Assembly (NCBI GenBank): GCA_014871385.1
Contig: CM026429.1
Span: 14,495,979 to 14,559,978, forward strand
Source: Ceratodon purpureus
Lineage: Eukaryota > Streptophyta > Bryopsida > Pseudoditrichales > Ditrichaceae
Direction of reading: 5' to 3'
DNA length: 64,000 nucleotides
The position numbers and the translations under genes were made by a program. The notes below the pieces were generated by a model that was not told the origin of the DNA, did no database searches, and saw only the letters and a program-made list of their open reading frames with translations. Within the stretch, counting starts at the first letter, position 1. Each line of letters starts with the position of its first letter. Below, piece by piece: positions 1 to 11,714 of the stretch.

Positions 1-230
1 ATGCACATATACTCCAGGAGGTAGTCAAACATGTTAATAACTCTCGAGTGCTTCGTGAGCAGCCTAAATCGCCTGCAACATAATCCCAATTTTCCGAATG
101 CTACAACTTCATCCGGTCTTTCTGCCAAGCCAATTTCGCGTTCAATGGCCGAGTCAAGGAGCCACTCCATGTAAATAGCACAGACTATCTCTCCGTCACT
201 CTCGACACTTTCTTCAGAGTGTCCCTCCAT
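1..230 (-). CDS. 5' end of an unidentified protein, cut by the window edge
   Basis: An open frame on the minus strand starts at an ATG at 230 and runs without a stop to base 1, giving 76 codons. The N-terminus is acidic (MEGHSEESVESDGE) and is followed by a segment rich in Leu, Glu and Arg ending FDYLLEYMC. Its base composition is richer in GC than the AT-rich DNA to its right, and a poly-T/A tract lies just upstream of the ATG. I do not recognise the family. The rest of the gene lies left of the window, so a spurious frame cannot be excluded. Confidence 0.4.
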   Translation of the reverse strand, partial: MEGHSEESVESDGEIVCAIYMEWLLDSAIEREIGLAERPDEVVAFGKLGLCCRRFRLLTKHSRVINMFDYLLEYMC

Positions 231-1274
231 CTCACTAATTTTTTTTTAAAATTTCTCCTTCATCCTACCTGCACGTGAATGTCGTATGTTAGATTGATCC
301 GGTGACACCACAGACGTAAGAGGATATCAGTCCTCCCATTGAAATATATATATACCAATTTCCTTGTAATACGCAGATGGAGAGCTCCCTCGTATCATAT
401 TTCTATGACCGATGTGAAAACCAGATAGATATGATAGCTTGCTGGTCCACTGACCTCAGTCCATGTTGGCAATTGTGTCTTTGGTCCAGCCGAAGTCGGT
501 TCAGTACTGCAGAGTATGTGATTACCAGCGACGTTTCCACTTAAATGTCTGCCCGTGAAATAATCTGTCGCATTTCCTGGCAACCTCCCTCTTCAATTGA
601 ACAGATCCCTTGTATTCTGTGAGTAATGTACACTTCCTCCTTATTCCCCTTATGCTTTTTCTGTTGAAAGGAAGAAATGAATTAGGATTTCCAATCCAGC
701 AGCGTGGAAGCCCGACCATGTACTAAAGAACTAGACGCATATTGATTAGGGAACCTTGGATAGTTACCCTAGGAATAACCAGTTCTATACTAGTGAGGCA
801 CCCCATAAGAAACCCCTAAACCAAGTCTAGAACACGTCTCTTTTCAAGAGTACGATCTTCCTGGACCCAACAACTACGACACCCAAATCAAGGCTCTTAG
901 GACTTAGCACAGCATTCGTGCACAGACTCACATGTATCCGCTTAAAGGAAATCAGAAGTTTTGCAACTGACATCCCAACCCCTCCACCCCCCCCCCCCCC
1001 CTCCCATTACGAGTAGGTTCTCGAAAGCACATACGCAAGAACTGCAAAACCCTAGAATTTCCAGCCGAGACTCTAATAACAAACTCACTTTGAATGATTA
1101 GTTGATGAATAGAGACGGTGCACAGCGCCTCAGCTTGGGCCGGCTAGGACCGCAGAAGTAACGAAACGCTTAGTCGACCTGACGCCCCATCGCCCCGGTT
1201 GATCCTTGAAACCTCATGGAATGCCTACTCTTCCTCCGTCCTCATAAATCCCACAGCCTCTCCCGTGTTGCCTC
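231..1274. other. Intergenic DNA with a poly-C tract
   Basis: No convincing gene is seen. A cytosine-rich low-complexity run lies at about 976-1004. The moderately GC-rich stretch 1120-1260 shows no coding pattern I can support. Confidence 0.5.
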
Positions 1275-2713
1275 GTGCGAGATATGACAGATAGCCTAAA
1301 GTTCGTACCCTAGAATGTTAAATAACAACAGGTTCCATTTGTTGGTAACTAGTTTTGTTTTCTTTGGGAATTTTGGAGGCATGTGAGTTTGGGGATTGCA
1401 TATTGTAGCCGTTGTCCAGCTAGGCGAGCTATGTGATCGTGGTGTCTTTGATCATATTGCGGAATCTCCGTTTTGTTGGTTTCAAATATCAAGTTAGAAC
1501 ATAAGGATTGCAGCTAAATTTTCTGATACACTGGCGTTTAAGGAGTCTGACATGGTTCAATGCAGAAGTTTTCTATCACACACTGTCAGACTCTTTCACA
1601 TGACTCCATTGCTTATCAGAGATGATACCATCCATTGAACTGTACAGACTATCTCGGGAACTTTCAAAGATTTTTTCAACAAGCAAACCAGATGGTATCC
1701 CACGTAATACACTAAACTACTACCATATACTATACTATCTAACTACACTCACACATTTAACTCCATGAAACATTTTTCACATTCCAAAATACCATCAAGC
1801 CACTTTCATACTACCAGCTATTAAGGTGATAAACCACAAAACCCCAATCCTAAAACTGGTTAACAAAAGAAATATTAATTTCTTTTTAAAAATTCTCAAA
1901 CCACGGAGTTGAAAATTCTAAAACCACATAGTTGAAATAGTTCGTCAGTATTAGTATAGATGCTGCTACAAAAACGGAGATTGCAGATTGGTAATAATAA
2001 AGTATACATTAATTTAAAACTAAAGCCATTTACATTCCAAGATAATATACTAGGAAAAGACTTTTCACATAGTTCTATAGCTTCCTACCAGCCAACCCTT
2101 CACTCAGTCTTTGTATAAGTTTAATGAAATTACACATCAAGTTCTTTGAATGAAAAATGTGAACTACTTCTATAACCTGATTGAAAAATGTGAAATAATT
2201 CATGTAGTAGTTTAACAAGACTACTGCTCAGGTTCTTTAATAGTGAAATCGAAGCCAAACTTCTTTGCCATTTCATTCCTACAGCCAGTGACCACTCTTT
2301 TTTTATAGGTCAATGCAACTCCATATTGTTTATAGCCCTTATTTTCTAGTGATCCATGCTTGATTTTTGCACAGTCGAGGCCAACAACAGTACCTTTTCC
2401 TGGTTTTAGAAAATAACCACAATCTGGTAAAAGAAACTGAGTCCTGATACAATCTCCTCTTTCCCCTTCAAGTTCTGTATTCCAATTGCAACAAATTATT
2501 CATTAGCACATAATTCTTTTTCACTATAATCAAAACACTTTTTACATTTGTATAATCACTAAAATACACAGAGATACTTTAATTTGATGATATGTTTACT
2601 GACTTGGTGGTAAGCTGCACAAATTTGATGTAAAATCCAAACTTTTATTCTAAAACTTATTCTAAACAGCAGATTACTATATGATATAATAAACATACAT
2701 TTAAATTATAGTT
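1275..2713 (-). repeat. Repeat block A, copy 1 (inverted partner at 33.6-35.0 kb)
   Basis: This segment is the reverse complement of about 33599-35037 with very few differences. Example: the DNA around 1290-1345 matches 34975-35035 inverted. It carries the terminal exon of a 2-oxoglutarate-oxygenase-like gene (separate entry). The match starts at a CTCGCAC boundary near 1278 and ends near 2700. No terminal inverted repeats were found at the block ends, so its transposon class is unresolved. The high identity of the two copies, 32 kb apart, implies a recent duplication or a recently active element. Confidence 0.75.
2221..2474 (-). CDS. Terminal exon of a 2-oxoglutarate/Fe(II) oxygenase-like protein, copy 1
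   Basis: Reading the minus strand, an AG acceptor precedes base 2474 and an open frame ends at TAG (2221-2223), 254 nt. The peptide contains FLLPDCGYFLKPGKGT and then AKIKHGSLENKGYKQYGVAL. It aligns without gaps to the last exon of the zinc-finger oxygenase at 8500-8777 (FYFPALGYYFEPAIGD ... IVHCS ... GQLGIAL), sharing F, P, GY, P, G, I-x-H-x-S and Q-x-G-x-AL. The shared His is the likely distal iron ligand of the double-stranded beta-helix. The HxD-bearing exon is not seen nearby, so this is a gene fragment inside repeat block A. An exon of identical length exists at 33838-34091. Confidence 0.5.
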
Positions 2714-2965
2714 TGGAAACGAGGGGGTTTTGGGCCCTACATGGAACAATCTTGCGAATGTGTTCTCCCTCTCCGTCTGTCTTTCATAAGTGATGTCTTG
2801 CCACAAATATGGCTGGAGGTTCATACTTTTCCCTTGAAATTTGTGCCACCTTATTCTCACATCACAAAGTCACAAACAGCCACACAGGCCAGCTAGGATT
2901 AACAGCCGGGCTGAACCACCTTCATAATTTGAACCTGGTTGTCTAACTTGGCCAATCTAAAACTA
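2714..2965 (-). repeat. Repeat block B, copy 1
   Basis: The segment matches 35258-35508 inverted (GAGGGGGTTTTGGGCCC at one end, AACTTGG...AATCTAA at the other). Here it lies between block A and block D. In the other locus it lies outside D, which makes the two loci circularly permuted. A short minus-strand open frame is present in both copies, but I see no recognisable domain. Confidence 0.7.
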
Positions 2966-3340
2966 AGGTAATGCGCTCAGAAACCGTCCGAATTTCAGGT
3001 TTGCTCATTTGGAATAGTGGTGGAATTTTTTTATAATTTTTGGATGAAGTGCAAAGCTAGTGCAAAGCCATCCCAAAAAAAAAATCATTTTTTGAGTAAG
3101 TCTACAATTTCCTATGAATTTTTGAATGTTCAGCCCTAGGTGCTCCACTAACCGTCCCTAGAGTCATGGTTAATATGACCACTTGGATTCTGTGAATAGG
3201 ACGTTTCTGCACCAATCACAAGCACTCAATTTCTGCAGCCATAGACGGATTTAGAATGATTTTGCACAGTTTCAGGAACAACCTATGTCAAAGCCTATGG
3301 GACGGTTTTTTGGCCGGGACGGTTTTTGAGCGCATTACCT
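2966..3340. mobile_element. 375-bp MITE of Tc1/mariner type with TA target duplication
   Basis: The ends are AGGTAATGCGCTCA...  and its inverse TGAGCGCATTACCT, and the inverted match continues through AAACCGTCC (24 of about 25 positions). TA flanks both ends (2964-2965 and 3341-3342). The related locus at 35.25 kb has blocks D and B joined directly through a single TA, so it is a paralogous empty site that fixes both insertion borders. The element has no coding capacity. A TA duplication is typical of Tc1/mariner-derived MITEs. The terminus does not match the Stowaway consensus I know, so the family name is open. Confidence 0.85.
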
Positions 3341-3573
3341 TATGTGTTTTTATTCAGAATACCTTTGCACATAGGCCTAAGCTGTATGCAAAGCTGAATT
3401 TCAGTCGGAAGTTTGGCCCCTTTCCTTGGTGGATTGCGGCTGTGCTGCAGTACGTCCATGTTCAATATAGACAATCTGCTGATTTGACGGTTGCAGCCAA
3501 GTCATAATAGTATACACTAAGCTGCAATTTGTCTCCAGAGAACTCCCACCATTGATGACAATGTGCTCCTGTT
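3341..3573 (-). repeat. Repeat block D, copy 1
   Basis: The segment matches about 35038-35258 inverted with a few differences, for example CTTTGCACATAGGCC and CCACCATTGATGACAATG. It includes part of a minus-strand open frame (3401-3733) that I do not recognise. Similarity to the second locus stops near 3573. Confidence 0.7.
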
Positions 3574-6500
3574 TGTAGATCCCTTCAAAGCACAGTGCAC
3601 TAAAACAATGCTTACAGAATACAAATCTGGCCTGCAGCTCATGAAAGAAGCTGCCTGCCCTAATCTGATAAGGTGCACAATGGCAGTAAAATTCAGTATT
3701 GACTATGCCACATTTATGTAAAAAAAGAGTCACTCACGTTTTGCATGGGAAAGTTAAAACGATGAACTAATTTAAACTTCCACATAAAATTTGTAGAAGA
3801 AATTTGAAGGTGGATTCTGGAAGGAAGGCCAGGTTGATGAGGCTCCCACCTCCAGGCTCCAACCTCGATTCCAGCATAGTACGATTTCAAAAACATTAAT
3901 AATAAATATGATGAATCCAACCTTATAAATGTTAACTTCACATTGACATATACAAATTTGTTTTGTACGTTAACTCCATTTTCATTCTTCATCAACCATT
4001 TTTTAACAAATCTTTAAAAACACTAACATTAAATGGTTAAAAGTTATAAATCACATAACTTATAAATCATGTGAGTCATAAATCACATGAGTCAGAAATT
4101 AAAAATAAATGATTTCAACAACCAATGGTTGACTAATTTTTTAAAATCATGAATTCTTCTTTGTAATAAGGTACCACATGAACTAAAAATGAATTAGCTT
4201 CCTTTGTTTTCCAAGTCACATATTAAAAGTTCATAATTAAATTCCTAACGTTCACCTACTGTAAACACTCAAAATGTCAATCAGAAATCGCACCTAAGCA
4301 CCTAAGACCGTGGTTGGAAATTTTTCGAGATTTTTCTAGGGTTATGTTTTGCCAAGGTTCTGGTCCGTCACCTTGTCTGCTGGTTCTGGCGTCCGTCACC
4401 TTGTCTGCTGGTTTCACAGGCACACTCAGCCTCGCCATTCTGTCTCTGGACTTCGGAGAGCGTCCCTTGTAGATAGAGAGACACACACGCAGGTCACCTG
4501 CATCTCCCCCCGGCACCGGACTTCGGGTTTTTGGTTTGTTTTTTAGGTTTTTTCTTTTTTTCACTGAAAATATGGACATCAATCTTTACTTTGACCATTT
4601 GGATTGGGACTTTATAACATAATGGAATTTCTAGGAAAGAAATATGAATTAACACTCTTTTGTATTCAACTTAATAAAAATATTGTTTTCACCATGCTAC
4701 ATTTGTCTTTTGTGTGTAATTTTTTTTGTACAATTAGCTAACATAGTCGTCTTTGTCATGCACCAAAACCTCCAAAATCCATAATGCAAAAAACCTAAGG
4801 AAAAGATAGTTAGAGTTTGCCCACCTAGTCAAAAATTGTAACAAAAAAGTTTGTTTTTGAATTTCAATCGTTATAATCTTCTAATCTTCTAATCTCTACG
4901 GTCGATTATGATGAAATTTATTGAGTTATCTATAAAATAATATATATTTGAATATCTCATGGTTATAATTAGAAAATAATTATTTTTAATCATTCATGCT
5001 TTTCACTTTGGAAATGATAGTTTTGAAACGTTTTTTTGGTGAAACATAGTCAAGGAACTTTAGGGATTAAACAACCTTTGTTTAATAGCGTATGTTAAAA
5101 TAGGACTTCATTTTTATTGTCAAAATACCTAAATAATGTGCATCCTCCAAATGTAGAGAAAAAAGTCTAAAAAGTAGAAGTGTTTATTGTAGTAGGTCAT
5201 GTCAAGTGATTTTCTACAATTCAGCCTAAATTGATTGTAATAGGACCAAATTGTATCTTTGCTACAACCTTCAAACTTTTTATTAGGAATTGAATGCATG
5301 TGATTATTATGCCCACTTTCTATATTCCTACTTTCCACATTTTGCATGTTTTATATATTCCAGTAGAAAACTGTTCAAACTCACCACAAAACCATTATGG
5401 GTCTTTTGGAATTTTATTTTATTTATAAAATATTGTACTTGAGTTTGGTGATATATTATTTTTAATATAATTAATTGCTTAAAAGGCTTTACATATGAAA
5501 GGTTCTTTGGTCAATAATGAAATATTACATTGCATTATGTAAACTTGGTTGTAGGTGTGCCAACATCAATGTAACTTAAGGGGTATGTTGATGACAAAGC
5601 ACTGAATGCATACTACATGCACACTTAAGGACTAGGCTAGCGATATTTTCAACCTATACATTATTTGATGGTAGTTGGCAACGTGAAACCCTTGAATGCC
5701 CTGAATGCAGTTTCTCAAGGAGGTGCAAAGGATCACGTGGGCTCAAAAATCTTCTCCACGGAGGGAGTGGTTCTCAGCTTGTGGGAGCAGCTGCAGACGA
5801 GGCAGAACCTGGATCCTTCCCTTCCCGGATTACTCACCGGAGCCTTTCGGAACCTACAGTTCCTCTCAAATGTCCCATATCAAATGGGACTTTTGTGAGA
5901 GGCTTGGATATAACTGACCACTATAACATGTTGTAATGTAAATGGGGTACCAAGTATGATGAGATTGACGTGGCAACCAATGTGGTGCTTGTGCCGGATT
6001 TCATCCACCCTTGGACCCCCCCCCCCATTCGTCCCTCCCCACTCTACCCTCTCTGCAGTCGCACCTACCGGCCCTTAGTCTCCTTTATAGACTTTGACAC
6101 AACTTTTTAATTTAATTTTTGCTTTTATTTAAAAATTCTTGAATATGCGCAAATAAATTAAATATGAATAAACTAACATACAAGATTTTATTTTATTTTC
6201 AAAGGTGTACTTTTAGAATGTCAAGATTGTCATTCTCTACATTTTATTTCAGTAAAATGAAGAAAATGACATTTTAAATACATTCCAAAACTATATATAT
6301 ATATATACACATATTGAATTAAAAAAGTTGATGATTTGATGATTGTAGAGTTTTCCAAAGTATTCAAAATGCTTTTGTATCAAAAAGCCTTTTCTTTTCA
6401 AATCAATCTTCTTTGTTTTATCTAAATTCTCGAAAGTGGATTCTCAATTGAACTTTGTTCATAGGAATAGCAATTTATATGTCCTTAAAGATATGTAATG

Positions 6501-8499
6501 CAGGTTTAGTAAAATTCAATATAAATCCTATCCGTAGAAACTCAAAATTATTTAATATTGCAACTGCTCCTTAGAATATTGTATCTTTGTAGATGGAATA
6601 TATATATATATATATATATATTTTTTTTATTTGAAACTTACAATTCTTAGTAGTCTTTAAGAAACAAATCTTTTGGATATTTCCTTTACTTACTTTTACT
6701 TGTTTTCTTTCACCCTTTCTGATTTTTTTGGTTTTTCTTGAATCTACGATTTTAAATTACTCTGGAAATGTTGGAAATAGAATGCCATAGGTATTACATG
6801 TTATTTCTTTGTGTACTTTGTTCCCATTGCGAGCATATACTCATCATCGTGCTCAAGGTTGCCATGGCCGTTGTTGTACCGCCTCGGCGAAGCCTAGAGC
6901 CTAAACACGGCGAGTGCTTCCATATTTCTTTGGATCATAGAAGCAATCTAAATATTTTTATGTTCATGTTTTAAAATTTAATTATAAAGGGAGGGGCCAT
7001 GCCATGAAACAAAATTGGCATGTTTTCTCAAGGGCTACACCTTTTCTCAAGCGGTGTACCTTTAAGTTGGCACTTCTTCTTAAGGTTGAGACTCCTTATA
7101 AATTCGTACCCTTTAACAAGGAATACATCTCTTAATAAGGGATGCACCTCTTGATATGTTCACACCTAACATGTATTCTTATGTTTTATTCTTAAGCTAT
7201 TCACTATTCATAATGTGTACTAAGTTTCTTTAAGTCCTTTTCACATTCTAAGAATATCATTCTACTTTAAGCACTTAGTTTCTAATTTTTAAGGTTTTTA
7301 ATGCTATATTTTCTTATTCTTTAAGAAATAAGGCTTAAAACTAAAAAGTAGCTCTACATAGCCCCCTTATTTATCATGAAGATGCCCTTGTCGAATAATA
7401 TATTTCTTCAATGTTAATTGTATTTCTTACCCCTCTATGGAAGTAATTTGAGGAAGGATCTTTAAAGCTTTAACTTGTCACTTCCATTCTTTGAAGAAGA
7501 TTTTATCATTAGTCTTACAATAACAATTTTACTTTGATCTTGTTATTGTATAAGTGTTTTTCCTTTAAGGATTATTCTTGAATTAGGCCTTTAAGTACTC
7601 CATAATTCTTTTATAGAGTTGTATTACAAATCCTTCAACTTTGGTTTTACATTTATGTACACTTTTCTTTTGGTTTCTTGTTTCTTGATTATAGTCTTTT
7701 AGTTGTCTTCATTGTCTAGCACATTGAAATCTATGTATGACTTCTTGGTGATATTCTTAGTAAGTCTTGGATCATTTCCTTTTAAAATATGATTTTATCA
7801 ACTATACAATTTAAGAGACTCAATTTCTATTAACAACCTCTCATCATTGGCAATATGACCTGAATTTCCTTACTCATTCAACTTTTCTCTCAATGATGTT
7901 CTTTCAACAATCATTTCTCAAGATTTTATTGTGATGGATTTCCAAAATTAGTGAACGGAAAATCATACTCCAAAGAACTTCAGTCCTTCATAGTTTTCCT
8001 GGTTCACTGGGAAAATCAACTCAAGAAGCAAATATCCATTTAAAATTTAACAAATTCAATTCAAAAAATCCATCAACAGATGATAATAACTATTCGATAG
8101 TCCATGAAACAAAAGCAGAATCTTATGATTTTTCAATGGTCTAAACAAAAATCAAAAATAAAAAATAAATCATGCAATAGATCAAATTTCTAGAATGTAA
8201 ACGGAGCCGGTCATCAACAGTTGTTATGATTTCGGAGTATACTAGGGCACGGCCTTTCTTTATAAATCTACTATGTTAAACATATAATGAAGGTTCATAT
8301 AATATAAGAGTTTACATTCATTGAAGTAAAAAAATATTCAAAATGTTTAAAGAATAATCTAGGTAAAAGAAAAATACCATTATGCATATGAAATGGAATG
8401 TTTATAGTCCACATACAAATCCAAAATCATATAATGAAAACGATATATTCAACATTGTGCATTTCTCTATACACAAAGAAAAGTGATAAGATATAAAAT
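3574..8499. other. AT-rich intergenic DNA
   Basis: No gene can be supported. The stretch holds a short tandem duplication (4354-4412, unit around GTCCGTCACCTTGTCTGCTGG), a cytosine run near 6018-6027, and TA microsatellites at about 6293-6306 and 6599-6620. A small GC-richer island at 5660-5890 has an open frame of 77 codons, and another lies at 6840-6920; neither shows splice sites or a family I know. The rest is A/T-rich low-information sequence. Confidence 0.5.
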
Positions 8500-9990
8500 C
8501 TATGCAGCACCATAAAATCTCTCAGAATCTAGCCAACTCTTAGTCATACGGTCATTAATACCGTCATGGAGTTTCTGCTGCAATAGATGGTAACCCTGGA
8601 AAAATGTACAACTCTGAAACAACGCAATGCCCAATTGTCCTGTTGATCCAATAGTCTTCGAACAATGAACTATCTCATTGCTTTTGCAAAGAAGAATATC
8701 TCCGATAGCAGGCTCAAAATAGTAACCAAGAGCTGGAAAATAAAACCTCGTTTCATTTCCAGCATCATCTTGAGTACCTACATTCAAAAAATACAATTAC
8801 AATTAAATTAAAAAACATAAAAACAAAAAAAGATAATAAAGATATAATGTAAAGTTTGAAGAATTACAGAATACTTACCATTGGCTCCCAACCATATAAA
8901 GAAGCCATAATTCTGATCTCCTTCGTCTGTGTGGGGGTTACAGGAATAATCCTTGGTAACACTGATAGCTGTGAAAGGAGAGTCACCAACTCTACCAACA
9001 CCAGCTGGTAGATTCTCCTTGGCCCAAATCATCTCCAATTGCTCCAAGACTAGAGGAAATAGGGACCTCAAATGGTGGTAAAGCATAGAAGCTAACTTAT
9101 CACCATAAGAGGAGCAGAGAGGATCATCCTACTTAAACCTACAAAAATATGTACAAAAAAATAGATTTATGTAAAAGTAATTATAAAGACTTAAACTATA
9201 GATAGACAAAACAAAATGTTAAAAAATATACATAAAAGTAGTCTTTGTTTAATAAAACTTACCTTCCAATATAACCTTGGCCATGGCGGAAACCGGAGCA
9301 CATCATTTTAGTTCCACCTTTTATCCCTTCTTTCTTATCATCATTCCTCACACGATTACCTTTTTTCGCAAGGTATAATGCCAAGGTAGTCATCTCCTTA
9401 ACATCACTCTCATTGAATTCTCCATTCACAATTTGAAGAAGAAATTCATTTCCACCATTAGAAAGGATAGTGGTCGGCCCTGTAAGCTTCTTAAAATCTG
9501 GAATCGCTGAAGGTAAATCAAAGTTCTTTTAGAACTTCTTGGTCTGCTTTCCTCCTTGATTGCCATGAATAATCTTCGGTACCTGAGAACCCCTGTAACC
9601 TAATGGAGATGGAGGAGGATAGAAAGGTTGAACAGTAGACAAGTGTTTTTTGAACACATGCTGCTCAAGCTGTTCATAATTTGCTGGTAAATTCCCCCTT
9701 TGACAACACTCCTTGTCACATCTGAAACTCTTTCTCCCTTCCATCCAACTGAGACCCTGCTTCAATAGAAAAGGATAGAATAGCTCCAACTTCTCCATGT
9801 TCTTATGAATTCTCCCTTTGAAGTGTTCTTCAAGTCCTTGGCGAGCCACTGTTTTCGAACATGCGGAACAGAAGAAATCTTCATCTTCCTCCAATGTGAA
9901 ATCTTGACCACTTGGTAAGGTAACATTCTCCCGAGGCCGTTTTGATGGTCGTTTAGTTGGTCTTCTATTTCCTCTTTTTTGGTCTGCCAT
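8500..9990 (-). pseudogene. Decayed zinc-finger / 2-oxoglutarate-Fe(II) oxygenase gene
   Basis: Three exons are visible on the minus strand: 9990-9263, 9138-8879 and 8777-8500, with GT-AG introns and consistent phases, about 420 codons. The basic N-terminus is followed by a C2H2 finger (CSACSKTVARQGLEEHFKGR, then IH) near residues 41-63 and a second Cys/His cluster ending HVFKKH. Exon 2 has the HTD of a likely HxD iron-binding motif in NPHTDEGDQNYGFFIWLG; exon 3 has the distal His in EIVHCS. The fold resembles the TET/JBP-like branch of 2OG oxygenases, which in fungi and algae can accompany transposons; this assignment is tentative. Two in-frame stops interrupt it: TAA at about 9529-9531, where sense resumes as KNFDLPSAIPDF, and TAG at 9130-9132 in exon 2. 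Both are one C-to-T step from Gln codons. It could be a silenced transposon gene or a host pseudogene. Confidence 0.6.
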
Positions 9991-10094
9991 CTTGTATCAA
10001 ACAAATTTAAAATTTCATGAAAATAAAAAATCATATTAAAAAAAGGAAACATCTACTATATACATTTAGTTAAATTTTTATTAGATTTTTATAT

Positions 10095-10450
10095 TAAAGA
10101 GAACATCAGAAATCCGGAAAATCAACCCTTTCGAGAAGATAATCCACCAAACGAGTTCTCAAAAAAATTTAAATTAATATTTTTCATGATTTAAAGAAGA
10201 ACATCAGGAATCCAACTTATTAACCTTTGGGGAAAATAAGCCACCAACCGAGTTCTTCATATTATTTTAGATTTTATTAAATAGGGAATTAAATTGAACG
10301 TCCGCAATCCGAAGAGTTAACCCTTTCGGGAAAACAATCCACCATGCGAGTTCTATAAAATTAAAATAATTATTTAAATTATTTAGAGGACATCAGGAAT
10401 CCGGCTTATCAACTTTAGGAAGATAAACCACCAACCGAGTCCCCTCTGGA
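10095..10450. repeat. Four diverged ~95-bp tandem repeats
   Basis: Four copies begin near 10101, 10201, 10293 and 10386. Each contains AACATCAGGAATCCG-like, AACCCTTTCGGGAA-like and CCACCAACCGAGTTCT-like segments separated by A/T-rich spacers. They lie directly upstream of the minus-strand zinc-finger oxygenase gene, so they could be part of its promoter or the subterminal region of a mobile element. Divergence is substantial. Confidence 0.7.
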
Positions 10451-10504
10451 TTTTGATAAATTACAATGTTTATAATAAAACAAAAATTACATTTACATTG
10501 TACT

Positions 10505-10556
10505 AAAGAACTCACTACATTCACATTCACATTTACATTCACATTTACATTTACAT
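10505..10556. repeat. Hexamer microsatellite (ACATTC/ACATTT)n
   Basis: About eight tandem copies of the hexamers CATTCA and CATTTA. No function is suggested. Confidence 0.8.
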
Positions 10557-10780
10557 AAATGAAATAGTGGTTAACAACTCCAAAACAAAACTTACAAATG
10601 CAATGATATTCAACACATAGTCCGCTCATACAATTCATTCCACTATGCAACACAACTTTCACAAGCATAGGCAGCTATATAAATGCCGGCAACTGTCCAT
10701 GCCGTAACTAAATCATAGACACGCTGCACGGTTGATCGTGAATCTAATCTAGGTGCTGATCGAAGTCCCATGCTAGTTAC

Positions 10781-11441
10781 TTACGGGGCCGGAGCAGCAG
10801 GTGTTGCTGGAGCAGGGCTTGGAGCGGGTGCTGCAGGAGTCGCAGCTACAGGAGCCTGAACAACACAATTTAAAACAAATGCACCATAGATAATATGAAT
10901 ACGTCAACCTGCCTGAGGTCCTTGTAGTAGTATACATGGATTTGTAAACACTATGCAATACAAGGTTTAAGAAGCAAATTCATTTTTTCTGATTTATGTA
11001 TTATGTTTCTTACTCTCTGAAGGTGTTTACTTCAACAGTTTACTCGTTATAGAACAGGAGAACCAAAATATTTCAGAGTTGTCCTTGTGATCAGCATGAA
11101 CTAACCTCATGAGAAGAATTGTTGGCACGGCAAACAAAGAAACCTGAATCTTCAGTGGCCGCCAATGCTGCTTCGCCCTGTGCTCCGCCACCAATGACCT
11201 GATCAACAAGGAGAAAAGCTAGGTAAGTGTTTGGTAGAATAGACCTACCTACAAATAATACATAATTGACGTGGATGCAATGCCCTTACCAACTCAACGT
11301 TTTTGCATCTTAAAATTCACCATTAAAGACGTTCATGTATAACACAGTGGAGAGAAAAGCTAAGCTCATCGGTCACTCACCACCATAACCTGTTTCGGAG
11401 GAAGTGCCCAATTCGTGCATATCCGCTTCAACCGCTCATTA
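10781..11441 (-). CDS. Three 3' exons of an unidentified minus-strand gene
   Basis: Minus-strand exons 11441-11390, 11198-11106 and 10855-10781 are each bounded by AG/GT. Their phases fit: 1+51 nt, then 93 nt, then 75 nt ending in TAA. They read NERLKRICTNWALPPKQ, then a 31-residue exon starting VIGGGAQGEAALAATEDSGF and ending ANNSSHE, then an Ala/Pro-rich tail APVAATPAAPAPSPAP and onward. I do not recognise the protein. Upstream exons would lie at higher coordinates, so the 15.5-kb hAT-like element at 11507 would sit inside or beside this gene; the boundary is only 66 bp from the first exon seen here. The splice model is my inference. Confidence 0.42.
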
Positions 11442-11498
11442 CTGCATCAAATATTCAATTAAAGTCGTTAACATCACTGCTAAGAGAGCAGACAAAGC

Positions 11499-11506
11499 CT
11501 GCAGAA
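11499..11506. repeat. Left 8-bp target-site duplication CTGCAGAA
   Basis: CTGCAGAA immediately precedes the CAGGGTTGT terminus and is repeated exactly after the other terminus at 26972-26979. An 8-bp duplication is the hallmark of hAT-superfamily insertion. Confidence 0.9.
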
Positions 11507-11514
11507 CAGGGTTG

Positions 11515-11585
11515 TCACGGTCGTCCGGGACGCTCGGGACGTGGGGACGTCCGCGGACGTCCGCCAGCGCCAGGGGACGTCCTGT
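11515..11585. repeat. Left subterminal GACGTCC motif cluster
   Basis: Several overlapping copies of GGACGTCC, GGGACG and CGTCCGC occur in 70 bp next to the left terminus. The right end has the mirror arrangement (26883-26955). hAT transposases bind short repeated subterminal motifs; that these serve so is inferred. Confidence 0.6.
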
Positions 11586-11714
11586 GACTTAGAAAAACAA
11601 AATCACCCGCATAGGTTTCACCCCGGGGTGAAACCACATCTTCTACGCGGCGGAGGGGTTGCGGGGGAGGGTGCGGCCGTCGCCGCGGAGCGGGGGGGCC
11701 GTCGGACGCGTCGA

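Noticed and set aside
5665-5917. Two overlapping short open frames in a GC-richer island
   Set aside because: They use different frames of the same DNA, neither resembles a known protein, and no exon borders fit.
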